A stretch of DNA of 64,000 nucleotides from Ceratopteris richardii. Lineage: Eukaryota > Streptophyta > Polypodiopsida > Polypodiales > Pteridaceae. How positions within the stretch are numbered: position 1 is the first letter of the stretch; every line of letters starts with the position of its first letter. The position numbers and the translations under genes are program-made. The stretch covers positions 98,030,512 to 98,094,511 of the forward strand of contig CM035432.1 in the NCBI GenBank assembly GCA_020310875.1. The letters are read 5' to 3'. Of the stretch, positions 50,682-61,139 are shown in pieces. The notes beneath the pieces are model-generated. The model made no database searches. It saw only the letters and a list, made by a program, of their open reading frames with translations, and was not told the origin of the DNA.

Positions 50682-52186
50682 AAATTGGATGGCTGCTATG
50701 CAATCAGAATATGATGCTATTATGAAAAATGGTACCTTGCCTTTATGTGACTTGCCTTCTAGCAAGAAGGCCATTGGCACTAAGTGGGTATACAAGTTGA
50801 AGCGTAAGCCAGATGGAAGAGTGGACATGTTTAAGGCTAGGCTTGTTGCAAAAGGTTATGCTCAAGAAAGAGGCATTGATTTTCATGAGACCATTGCTCC
50901 TACATGTTGAATGACTACTGTTCATAGCATCTATGCACTTGTAGCTCATCATGGTTGGAACGTACATTAGTTTGGACATTAAAACTACATTTTGGAATGG
51001 TGACTTGCATGAAGAAGTGTATGTTTTTCACCCACTTGGTTTTATGTAGAAAGGGCATGGAAACAAAGTGTGCAGGTTGAAAAGGGCATTATATGGTTTG
51101 AAGTAAGAACCATGTGTTTAGTATGAAAAGATACATGCTTTCTTGATTGCACATAGTTTTGAGAACAATCAAACTGAGAGCACCTTATATGTTAAGCATG
51201 CAAATGATGTGCTTCTGATCATTGTTGTCTATGTTGATGACATGCTTCTCATTGGTCCTCATGAGAAGCATATTATTGATTTTAAAGCGACTCTACATGC
51301 CTCATTTGAGATCTTAGATTTGGGGCATTTGCATCATTATTTGGGCATTCAATTTATGCAAGTTGATGGCGGAATAGCTTTGTGTCAAACAAAATATATT
51401 GACACATTATTGCAGTGTTTTGGCCTTGAAGATTGCAAACCTATTTCCACTCCTATGGAGACAGGTTTATGATTGCATTTTCATGATGCTGGAGATGAAT
51501 TTGATGTTGTTCTGTAGCAGCAGGCTATTGTTTGCTTGATTTACTTATGCATTACTCAGTCATATATTCAGTTTATTGTCTCATAGATGAGGAGGTTTAT
51601 GCATTGCCCAAGTGTCAAGCATTTGCAAGAGGTTAAGCGCATCTTTTACTACTTGAGTGGTACCTGGTTACTTGGATTGTTTTATCCCAAGGGGGATCAT
51701 TACTGCCATATGTACATGTTTTTTTTTTTACTCTGGTTGGCTTGGTTGCTATGACACTCGTGTTTCCACTAATGGTTTTTGCTTCATGCTTGGTAGCTCA
51801 TGCATATCTTGCTTGAGTAAGAAGTAGCCTATTGTGGCCACTTCTAGTTGTAAAGATGAGTATAGGGAAGCTTGCACAATGACTATTGAGTGTGTGTGTC
51901 TTAGATGCCTTATGGCTGATTTGGGTGTTGGTCAGACTTCTACCACCAATATTTTCACTTGCAGTCACAGTGCATTGGGATTGCGAGGAACCCTGTGTTC
52001 CATGCTCGCCTTAAGCACATTGAGGTGCACTATCATTATGTTAGGGAGAGGTTCTCTATTGGAGAGATCAGTTTGACATATGTGCCCACACAGGAAAACA
52101 TTGCAGAGCTTTTCACAAAGGCTCTACCTAGGGAAAATTTTGAAGATTTTTGCAAAGCTTTGAGCTTACTTCCTTTTGTGGATTGA
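50682..52186 (+). pseudogene. RT and RNase H of A4
   Basis: RT: MAAMQSEYDAIMKNG, KAIGTKWVYKLKRKPDGRVD and MFKARLVAKGYAQERGIDFH (50689-50910); YVDDMLLIGPHEKHI (51143-51472, catalytic box intact). RNase H: YREACTMTIECVCLRCLMAD and HIEVHYHYVRERFSIGEISL to SLLPFVD (51834-52186). Stops at 50908, about 50968, 51047, 51102, 51117, 51471, 51585 and 51826 mostly correspond to CAG, CAA, CGN or TGG in A1/A2. Confidence 0.88.
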
Positions 52187-52241
52187 TTCAACTTACATGA
52201 GTGCAAGCTCCTTGTTCACCGCATCACTCCCAAGGGGAATT

Positions 52242-52473
52242 TGTTGATATATTTTGGTAGTGATGTGTGTGAACACACTAGGATAGTGGGGGCACATTTT
52301 TCCCTCTTAGGAGGTTTTTTCCCCTAGCTTGTATATACGCCTATAATCTTAACGGGTCACTTATCTTTTTACATTCTCTTGGTAATACATTCAGTATTGT
52401 GTGTTGTGCTCCAAGCTTCTTCTTCTTCCTTGTGTTGTTCACGTGCTCTTGCAGACCTCAAACTCTTACAACT
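52242..52473 (+). repeat. 3' LTR of A4
   Basis: 232 bp, TGTTGATATATTTTGG to CTCTTACAACT. Confidence 0.9.
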
Positions 52474-52477
52474 TCAT

Positions 52478-52625
52478 CAAAAAAAATCTTATCCAAATCT
52501 TTGTTCTTTGTCAAAAAACTATCCATGGAATCTCCCTGATTCATATGCTCATTGTCCAATAGTTTTTAGAGGTAAAAAACACGAGCCTTGCCTGATCTAA
52601 GTAGTTATTCTAGAAGTCTATGTGA
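52478..52625 (-). mobile_element. Copia gag fragment, inverted after A4
   Basis: The minus strand matches family A gag (FLTKIKDLKE to LESEHMN to ARNEAH region): AACTATCCATGGAATC, TCATATGCTCA-TGTCCAA and TTTTTAGAGGTAA correspond to 34846-34930 of A2. It begins within 5 bp of the A4 LTR end. Confidence 0.7.
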
Positions 52626-52639
52626 ATATGCGAGTTGCT

Positions 52640-54560
52640 TGAACATTTTCCATTATAAGTATCTATATCCTTCGAATCCAAAACAAATTTATTGTCTAAG
52701 TGCACAACTTCTGACTATGTTGTGATGCTATGCACCCTCCTATCTGTGTTTGTTGTCGAGATAAATGATTATGCAATTGGCGAGTTAAGTCCTCAATTTC
52801 CTTATTTTTATTTCTCAACTAGCATTGTAACAATATCATCTCCTTACAAAAAATTTTAACCTCAAAAGATTATTGAGAAGATTCAACTAAATTAATAATC
52901 TGCAACTGCATCTTCCTCCAAAATTCTTCCGACTCATTAAAATATCTATATCATCCTTTTCTAAATTGTAACTATCAAATTCAGTTTTGTGAGTTGATTA
53001 AGCCACTTCCACCTGTAATTCTAACAAAATGTGCAATTAATCCTTCACTAAAACATTATCAACCATTTTTTTTAATTTTCTCTTAACAACTTAACTTCAT
53101 CTACAAATTGTTTTGCCTTAAAATCCTTCCATTTTTTTCTCTTTCATGAATTCCCTTCTATTGATTAACATTTCCTCATACCTAACATCTGATGGTTGAA
53201 TGATACCATTTGATAAGGTATACCATTATATTTGTGTTGCAATTTTGATGTAATATCATTATTTTCTTCCAAATTATTTAACTTTGTTGAGTCACCAAAT
53301 GGTCCTCTTTCAAGTTAGCGATTTCCATCTATAAAGCAACAATTTTATTCTTTTTAATTAAAATAATTGATAAATAATATTCGGAACCTGCAACAATAGA
53401 TTCGCATCACAACAACTCGTGTCACATGGAATATAAGAGTTTCCATAATAGGGATTTGAGTACCACTCATTTGTTTTCACTTATGAATTAGCATTGGTTT
53501 CCTCAAACAAATACAGGATTTTGCTATTACGGCTCATGATCTACTTGCTTGATTCCCTACATCTATATGTGCTACATCACGAAACAAAATCTTACTCTTG
53601 GAGTAATGTATTGAGATTCCATTTTTTTTCTTGTTGCTCTTTAATTTTGTGAGCCTTCATGTGTGCTACCAAATGCCTCAAAATTGTATTGTCTTGAGCA
53701 TAGGAATACAAAGCTACGAAGTAAATTCCAACTTCAAAAGAATGATCCTCCCTCCTTGCTTTTGAAAAGATGTTAGCATTTAGTCTATTGAATACCCATG
53801 TAGCACAATCAACCGGTTTTCCTTTATACCTCCATTGACTAAAGCAAAATTCTATTTTGGGATATATTCCAATTCAATTAATAAACAAAACTTCTCCAAA
53901 TACCATTTCATATATTGAACTCACACTTGATCTTTGTGTCAATGGAGCATGAAATGTTATCTCTTTCTGATAGAAGGTCCAATATTACTTCCATAATTGA
54001 ACCTTCTTCTTTACTAAAATTAGTATCTCTGATCCTAGGCAAACAAAAAACCTTTGCCACTAACTTATATGTTATGTAAAAATCATTGTATAGATTATTG
54101 TTTTAAGACTATAATTGTGCTAGAATTGGTGCCTACGAATGCTATTTCTTCCAACGCTTCCATGACACTTGCATAAAGTTGAAATCCTAAATGCCTTAGC
54201 CATTCCTTCTTGCATTTATTATCTACGGTAAACTCATGTTTAAATTAAACAGACAAATAATTATTATCTTCCACTTATTCAGACACCATTAGCTTGTCAA
54301 GTTCTTCATCTTCTCCATCATCTATTGCTTGTATTTCTTGCACTAGCTTGTCAAGTTCTTCATCTTCTCCATCATCTATTGATTGTATTTCTTGCACAGC
54401 TAGTACAGTTGAATGCCTTCTTAACGATCTTCTCATCAATTTCATTGCTCCTCTCATCACTAATGGAGGTGGTAAGTCATCATCTACAAGAGACATTTGC
54501 GTGGTAACACTGTGATATAATTTGAGCCTCTGCATTCACTGCTAAATTAGCAAAAAACTT
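52640..54560 (-). pseudogene. Decayed coding region of unknown identity
   Basis: The minus strand retains several open stretches in one direction: SLVDDDLPPPLV with an acidic 18-residue repeat (54535-54275); LRHLGFQLYASVMEALEEIA near 54150; an 80-codon open stretch reading KIEFCFSQWRYKGKPVDCAT, then WVFNRLNANIFSKARRED and FEVGIYFVALYSYAQ (about 53880-53640); and coiled-coil-like RNKNKEIEDLTRQLHNHLSR (about 52820-52755). Order and polarity suggest one protein of about 600 residues with a C-terminal coiled coil. It could be a gag-like or additional ORF of a retroelement, or a host pseudogene. I do not recognise the family. Confidence 0.4.
54292..54399 (-). repeat. 54-bp tandem duplication encoding an 18-residue acidic repeat
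   Basis: AGCTTGTCAAGTTCTTCATC and onward is present twice in tandem. On the minus strand it encodes VQEIQSIDDGEDEELDKL twice with one change, in frame. Confidence 0.95.
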
Positions 54561-54696
54561 TCATGCATAAATTCTAAAATCCATCTACTATAGGATACAT
54601 GAACATTGGTAATAGGTTTAAATGACACCCATAAAATTGGTTAGCAATATTGAAACAAGGTAACTTTGACACCCAATGACATTTTCAATTTGAAAT

Positions 54697-55048
54697 TGTT
54701 GATAACTAAGTAGGGTTATGATTACCACTATAATCAACCAATTCTTTATCCTTTTTGTCAAGAGAAAGGAGATAAGGAAGAGAGTTCTCACTCACTCTCA
54801 TACACAGAGAGGATACAAAAATACAACTAGTACAATATATAAAGTGTAGTACATAAAGAAAACCCTAATGTCTACATATGAGTGATTTGGAAAGAAACAA
54901 AAGTTTCATTATTCTCGGTGGATAATCTAGTAAAGTTCACTAAAAGTATCCCTAACATATATTAGCATAACCACTATACATGTCAAAGAATCAAAAAAGT
55001 AATATGTGTCATCCTTGATCACCACATATCAAGCTTGACATCTCAACA
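54697..55048 (-). repeat. 3' LTR of copia B
   Basis: 352 bp with TGTTGA...TCAACA inverted termini. The minus-strand polypurine tract CTTGAGTGGGAG (55049-55063 region) adjoins it, as is usual for plant copia elements. Confidence 0.8.
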
Positions 55049-55089
55049 CTCCCACTCAAGCTCAATGTCACGCGCCCTATAATCCAAGC

Positions 55090-58000
55090 ATCTTTTGAAA
55101 CTTCTTCATCTTCTTTTCTCCAAGTGCTTTAGTGAAAATATCAGCAACTTGCTCATCTATCCTCACATAAACAACATCCAATACCTTCTCCCTAATGAAG
55201 TGATAATGTACCTTGATATGCTTTCTTCTAGCTTAAAAAATAGGATTTCATTCTAATTGTGTGTTGCTAATATTATCCCAATCAATAATGAAAGGCTTTT
55301 GTGCACTTCTAAATACTTAAATCTACAAGTGGCATCTCTAGCCATGATGCCTCACATGTTTTCATTGCAACACCTCTATATTTAGCCTCATTACTCGGCA
55401 AAGCAACACTGGGTTGCTTCTTATACTACTCATGTAACAACACTCCCAAGTGGAAATAGAAAATTGCTAGAAGAAACACTATCAACTCAATCTGCAGTGT
55501 ATGCATGAACCTGCAATTCTACATGAGCTTCATACAACAATTCATAATCCGAATTAGCATGCACATATCGTAGAGTGCATCTCAAAGTATCTAAATGTGG
55601 TTTCTTGTCAACGTGCATAAATTGATTCTCAAGTCACAAGGTGTCGATCAAGCCTTGTAACTATGAGATGTATCAAAATTCCCACAATTTTCCTATACAT
55701 AGTACCATTTTTGAGTGCTTCACTTGAGGTGGTATCCAACTTCAAATTATGATATAATGCTGAAGTTGGCTTACAATCATCGATACCATACTTTTGCAGT
55801 GTACTCAGTTCATACTGCATTTGGGACAACCATATTTTTGTTTTTGTAGGTATAAAATCAATGCCCAAAAAATAGCGCAACACATCAAGATCTTTCATGT
55901 CAAATTCCTATATAAGGAATTGCTTACCTCCTTAATATTTTCTCCCTTATCACCACCTAAAATCAAGAAATCAAAATAAATAGCCATAAGTATAATGTCA
56001 TCATCAACCTTCCTTGCATATAATGAGTGATCTAATCCAATGGAAGTTAAACAATATGCAATCCTTGGATGCCAAACATGAGGGGCTTGTTTAAGCCCAT
56101 AAAAAGCTTTTTTTCAACCTTCAAACATATTGAGGATGCTTTGAATCTTCATACCCTTGTGGTTGTTCCACTTATACTTCTTCTTGCAACTTGCCATGTA
56201 AAAAAACATTCTTAATGCAAAATCCATCATTTTGTTGTATCCAATGCAACAAGTGCTTTAACGGTAGCCATTTTAGCTATAGGATTGAAATTTTCCTCAT
56301 AATCAATGCCATGTGTCTATGCATATCCTTTCGCTACCAGTCGTGATTTATACATGCCTATGCTACCATTAGCAATATGCTTTACCTTGTAAACCCACTT
56401 GTAGCCTATGGGTCTCTTTCCCTACGACAATGGAACCAACTTCCATATTTCATTTCCAAAAAGTGCAACCATCTCCTCATCCATAGATTTCTTCCAATTT
56501 GCATTTCCAATCACATCTTCAAAATAAGAAGGTTCAACATCTTGTATTACCCTAGTCATGTAAGCACAATGACGAGCTATCTAGCTATCATATGTTAATT
56601 GTTGCATTGAATTCCACATCCTCCTAGATCTTCTTGGTCTTGGGTCACTTCTCCTTGATGTATCATTTTCATGTGCCTGTCTTACTCCTAGAGTCTTTCA
56701 CAAAGGGCAATCCAAGTTCCTCATCAATGCTCTTTTGTGAACCACTTGATTGTCCATCAATGTCTTCAAAACTTGTAGATTTTTTATTACAAAAATAAGT
56801 CTTTTCTTTAACTTTATTGGATTTATTTGATGAATTTGTTGTTCTAAAATTGCCATGCAATCTTCCACTCCATGTGTTTAAGTTGGAACTATTGTTAAGT
56901 GACACATCTAGTCCAGTCAAAACTTGAGATTCTACACTTGAGTTTTTAACATTTCCTTTGTGATTTGAGTCAATATTAAATCCTCCTTTTGCATCATCAT
57001 GAAAGTTTTTTATTTCATCAAACATCATATCTATGCTTACCCTCACTTGACATGTCATTGGGTTGTAGCCTTTATATCCCTTTTGCTCAAGAGAGTAGCC
57101 AATGAAGATACACTTTTTCTATGTTCTGATCAAGTTTCGTCCTCAACTCATCTAGAACATGTACATATGCAATACAACCAAATACTTTTATACCTGATAA
57201 GTTTGGATTTTTACTTCTAAACTTCTTTTCAAGTGTAACTTGGTCTACAACATCTATCAGAGTTCTATTCATGAGGTATAAATCAATGTGCATAGCTTCT
57301 AACTGATAAGAATGATGCATATTTTTTTTAGACATCCAAGATCTTGCTATTTATACAATATGTCTATTTTTGCATTTAGCAAAAATAGACATATTGTATA
57401 AAACTACTTTCAAATTCCATGAATTTTTAGAAAAGTACTAAATTCATTTTATATGCATTCTTCTCCTTCATCACATCTTAATGTTTGAATATGCTTCCCT
57501 GTTTGCTTCTCCAACATAGCCTTGAAATTTTGAAAATGAGTAAACACATCACTCTTCTCCTTCATGAAGTATACCCATACTTTTCATGTATAATCATCTT
57601 TAAAAGCGACATAAAACCTACAAGCTCCCATAAATGTGGCCTTTGTAGGACCCCAAACATCTATATGCACTTTCTCTATCACATTCTCACTAACATGCTT
57701 GTCATGTAGAAATGATGCCCTTGATTCTTTATCAAATTGAGATGCTCCACATACCTTCTCCATCTTTGCAACTTTGAAATTATGTAGTCCACAAGCTCCT
57801 TTAACTGCATCAACTTTCCCCTTTGCAAATTTGCATGTCCAATTCTCTTGTGCCATATCTCTTGCCAACAATAACACCTCCACCTTTTGCGATCATGGCT
57901 ACATTCAAGGTAATTCGCTTTGCATGTCTGATTCGCTTGTGCCATATCTTCATGTCAACAATAACACCTACATCTTTTCCAAACATTTCTACATTCACAT

Positions 58001-58150
58001 TGAAGGTAAAAATTATTTACACTGTTCATGTGGGCAAACAAACTTTGAAGAACATGCAGTAGATCAACAAGATGTTTGACCTTTCCATCGTCCATGAATA
58101 GTGCTATGTTTCTTGTATGCTCAAAAGGATATGATGTATCATCATATTTT
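55090..58150 (-). pseudogene. pol of copia B
   Basis: RNase H/late RT: MKDLDVLRYFLGIDF, LSQMQYELSTLQKYGIDDCK (55898-55629). The YVDD position near 55975 reads Y-F-D-F, so catalysis is lost. Linker 57058-56669. Integrase: KKNMHHSYQLEAMHIDLYLM with NPNLSGIKVFGCIAYVH (57335-57087); VHIDVWGPTKATFMGACRFY and VAFKDDYT (57883-57584). Pre-integrase: WHKRIGHANLQRGKLMQLKE. An 89-bp tandem duplication (TGCATGTC at 57832 and 57921) repeats the WHKRI segment. Confidence 0.83.
57351..57401. repeat. Perfect 23-bp inverted repeat, 5-nt loop
   Basis: TTATACAATATGTCTATTTT and onward (57351-57373) is followed after ATTTA by its exact reverse complement (57379-57401). The right-hand reading on the minus strand is normal integrase coding (KNRHIV), so the left arm is an added inverted copy. 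Confidence 0.95.
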
Positions 58151-58189
58151 CAATGAATTTTTTTTTATCTCTCAAAATTTGCACCGATC

Positions 58190-58875
58190 ATTCATAGTTT
58201 TAGCCTCTTATATGTCAACCCTCTCATCAACAAGTGCATCATGTAAATATCCATAAAAAATGGAATGATTTGCATCATCATGTGGAACCTGTAAGGGCTT
58301 AGGAATCACCTCATTTGTACCAACACTTGACTATCCTTTTAAAAGATTTATCAAAGTGTCATACACATCTATCGAGCTAACTAATGTCTCTTTAGTACAT
58401 GAAAGTAATGGTTGAATTGCATCTTCCATGAAAACAACATCGTTGTTAACCAAAATGTGTTTACACTATGGATGATACAAATGATAGCCTTTGCTTTGAG
58501 AACTGTACCCAACAAAAATACATTTCACTACTTTATCATCCAATTTCATACATTTTTATTCAAACACTAATACACAAGCCTTCACATACATGTTTACAAG
58601 GTGCCTCAAGTTTGGGAGAGAGGACACCTTTTCAAATTTCTACAAGCATAGTAAACTAGGATGATTCAGATGACCAAAGTGTGCATGACAAAGCTTTGCA
58701 TATGAGATAGCTTGAGAATCTTATACTACACATGTTGAATCATTCATAGATTTTGCATAGTCTATGATCATATACAACCCACGGCATAAAATTCCAGAAG
58801 CAATAATAACATCACCATTTCACAGATCATGAACTCTACATCTAACATCAACAAATTAATTCGTTTGTTTCAATC
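58190..58875 (-). mobile_element. Copia family A fragment with internal deletion
   Basis: The minus strand matches the A2 linker (CTCTCATCAACAAGTGCATC) to the integrase C-terminus (58190-58575). A deletion then jumps to the pre-integrase segment (ATGTTTACAAGGTGCCTC to TCATCAACAAATT-type sequence, 58580-58875). Confidence 0.8.
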
Positions 58876-58889
58876 TTGCAGTACCAAAC

Positions 58890-60500
58890 AATTGCACATC
58901 TAGAAGGTCATCCATCTATTATGTAGGTATGAGTTTGCTTACATAATCAACCATTACATGCTCGTGACCTTGTTGTGAATTACTAAATAGTCAAATTCTT
59001 GCATTAATAAGACCCATCTCACCAATCTACTTGACAAGTACAGCTTTTTCACTAGAAAAATCAAGGCCTAAAGATCCACATCAATAATCATCTTATTAGA
59101 TAATAGGTAATCTCTAAACTTTTGAAGGCCAAAAATAATTGCCAAGCATTCCCTCTCTGTTACAATGTAATTGCACTCTGTAGGCTTGGTACCTTGTCGG
59201 CATAGTAGGTAGGCTTATACCATCCAAACTACACTTCTTGCATCAACATTGCATTGACTCCAATGTGTGACGCATTTGCAGACAAATGGAAAGGTAATTT
59301 CTGATCAGGAGGTATAAACACAAGACCTACTACCAACATCTTCTTCAAGATACTGAACGCTTCCTTTTGCTCTTGTACCCACAAAGAAGGTTCTTATTTG
59401 TGTCTAAGCTTTGAAAGAAGTGCACAAACATGCACTAAATATTTTAGAAACCTAACATGCCATTTTACTTGGCCAATAAACTACATAACCTATTTCACAC
59501 TTTATATGGATCAATAGTTATAACTTGTTTACTCATGATATGCCCCAATAGCATGCCCATTTTTACTACAAAAGCACACTTTTACAGATTCAATTATAAC
59601 TTGAATTCCTTGCAATATTACAAACATAGTTCTAGCTGTTGTAAATGGTCAACTTGCTTTCGTGCCACATTGAAATCATCCAAGGAGACTTTCATAAACA
59701 TGTTCAAATAAGGTTAAAAAACCTAGATAACCCACTTTATCTGCTTATACCCACTTAATCTATCCAGGAAACTATACATCTCGACACCTTTTATTGCATC
59801 CAACATCGTACATGAGAAGGGTAATGGAAATGGATCTGTAATGGTGGTTGCATTTCATTTATGATAATCATCACATATGCAGATCTTCACATTCTTCATA
59901 GGTACCACCACTAAAGGTGATAACCACTTTGTGCTCTCAACTAGGTAGATAAACCCTACCTCTAACAACTTATGAATTTCTTCTTTGACCTTTTGTGCAT
60001 AATTAGGGTTCATTCCTCTCAACTAGGTAGATAAATCCTACCTCTAACAACTTATCAATTTCTTCTTTGACCCTTTGTGCATGATTGGGGTTCATTCGAT
60101 ACCTCTATTGCCTAATTGGTATTGGATCTACCTTTAGATTAATCACATGTTAAAATAACACTTCATCTGCCCCTTGAATATCGAGGCAAGAGCATGGAAA
60201 CACATCAATATATTTTGCAGTAATTGTTGCGATTGATTTGGAGACATTGCATCCAATTCAACAAAAAAATTTACCACCATCTGTTCCTCTTCGGTCCTAT
60301 ATTTAGATCAACCAAATCATCCTCCTTCATCCTAACACTCTAACTTAAAATCTCTTCGAATAAATTTCCTACTTGAGCTACTGATTGCTTAGCCTCTTGT
60401 TCTTGGCCTTGATTTTCTTGTGTGCCTTTCTGAACCCTTTGAATATTGTTGCTTAGGTTTAGTACCATGAACCCTTGAAACCACCAATTCCACAAATTTC
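58890..60500 (-). mobile_element. Ty3/gypsy pol, decayed
   Basis: On the minus strand in order: YRMNPNHAQRVKEEIDKLLE and VGFIY (before RT), ICICDDYHK, TDPFPLPF, EMYSFLDRLSGYKQI, FMKVSLDDFNVARKQVDHLQ (catalytic box as SLDD), KCAFVVKMGMLLGHI. Then the RNase H stretch (GWYKPTYYAD; LAFKSLEITYYLI). This is the classical RT-RNase H order of plant gypsy elements. Many stops and frameshifts. An 82-bp tandem duplication (CTCTCAACTAGGTAGATAAA at 59934 and 60016) repeats the KEEIDKLLEVGFIY segment. Confidence 0.8.
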
Positions 60501-61139
60501 AAAACATCCACTTAAAAAATAGGAATAATTATTCTATGATGGTGTAAAAATTCCTACTTGTCATCATCTTCAATCACGTACCTCATATTGATGAAAATCA
60601 TACAATGCTAAAAAGTAGAGCTATTCACGAACTTGCAAGTAGGCAAGCACCTTGGAAAAACAAGGTGACAAATCATTTGATCTTCAGAGGCTAGTTTCAA
60701 TAGCACTCCCGCATCTTGGTGTAAGCAATTAGATTCACATCCCGCAAGTTTAGACTCAAAGACTCTCGAATCAAATAGGGTCTATAGCACGGAAATATAA
60801 ATAGCTAGTTCAAGGTTAGTGAACTTAGAGACACCTAAAGTACCTTATAAGACTCGGTTGGAGTATATTAAGAACAACATGCTAGGTGCACACGTTTATG
60901 AACATGGCTTAATAAGGTCACTATTGCAACTTCAAGGCATGATGTATGCGCTCACTAGTTACCCTAAGAGAACTAATGATTTCTAGACAATCATTCTAGA
61001 GACAAAGTTAGAAGGAAAAGAAGAGGAAGACCCAATGAATGTTACTCTTGGCTCTCCTTATAAAAAAAGTGATTTTATCATGGATCATAACTACTTCCAA
61101 ACATCCTCAAGACAATTGAGGCATTGATTTGTTTGTGAA
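60501..61139. other. Transition region, no feature recognised
   Basis: It lies between minus-strand gypsy pol and plus-strand gypsy-type gag. No LTR or open frame can be supported. Confidence 0.45.

Larger units (their letters stand above)
50232..52473 (+). mobile_element. Copia family A, copy A4 (gag piece, RT, RNase H, 3' LTR)
   Basis: Starts mid-gag at AGGCTCATGTTGC next to A5 in inverted orientation. Gag joins RT by an internal deletion in an A-rich run at about 50678. It ends with a polypurine tract (CAAGGGGAATT, 52231-52241) and 3' LTR. The 5' LTR is absent. Confidence 0.9.
54697..58150 (-). mobile_element. Copia family B, 3' LTR plus pol
   Basis: A second copia lineage. From the left: 3' LTR, polypurine tract, RNase H, RT, linker, integrase, pre-integrase. 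It is cut near 58150 before gag and the 5' LTR. No close relation in sequence to family A. Confidence 0.85.

Noticed and set aside
54294-54515. Serine-rich open frame on the plus strand
   Set aside because: Complement of the acidic repeat; the minus-strand reading agrees in polarity with the rest of the decayed gene.
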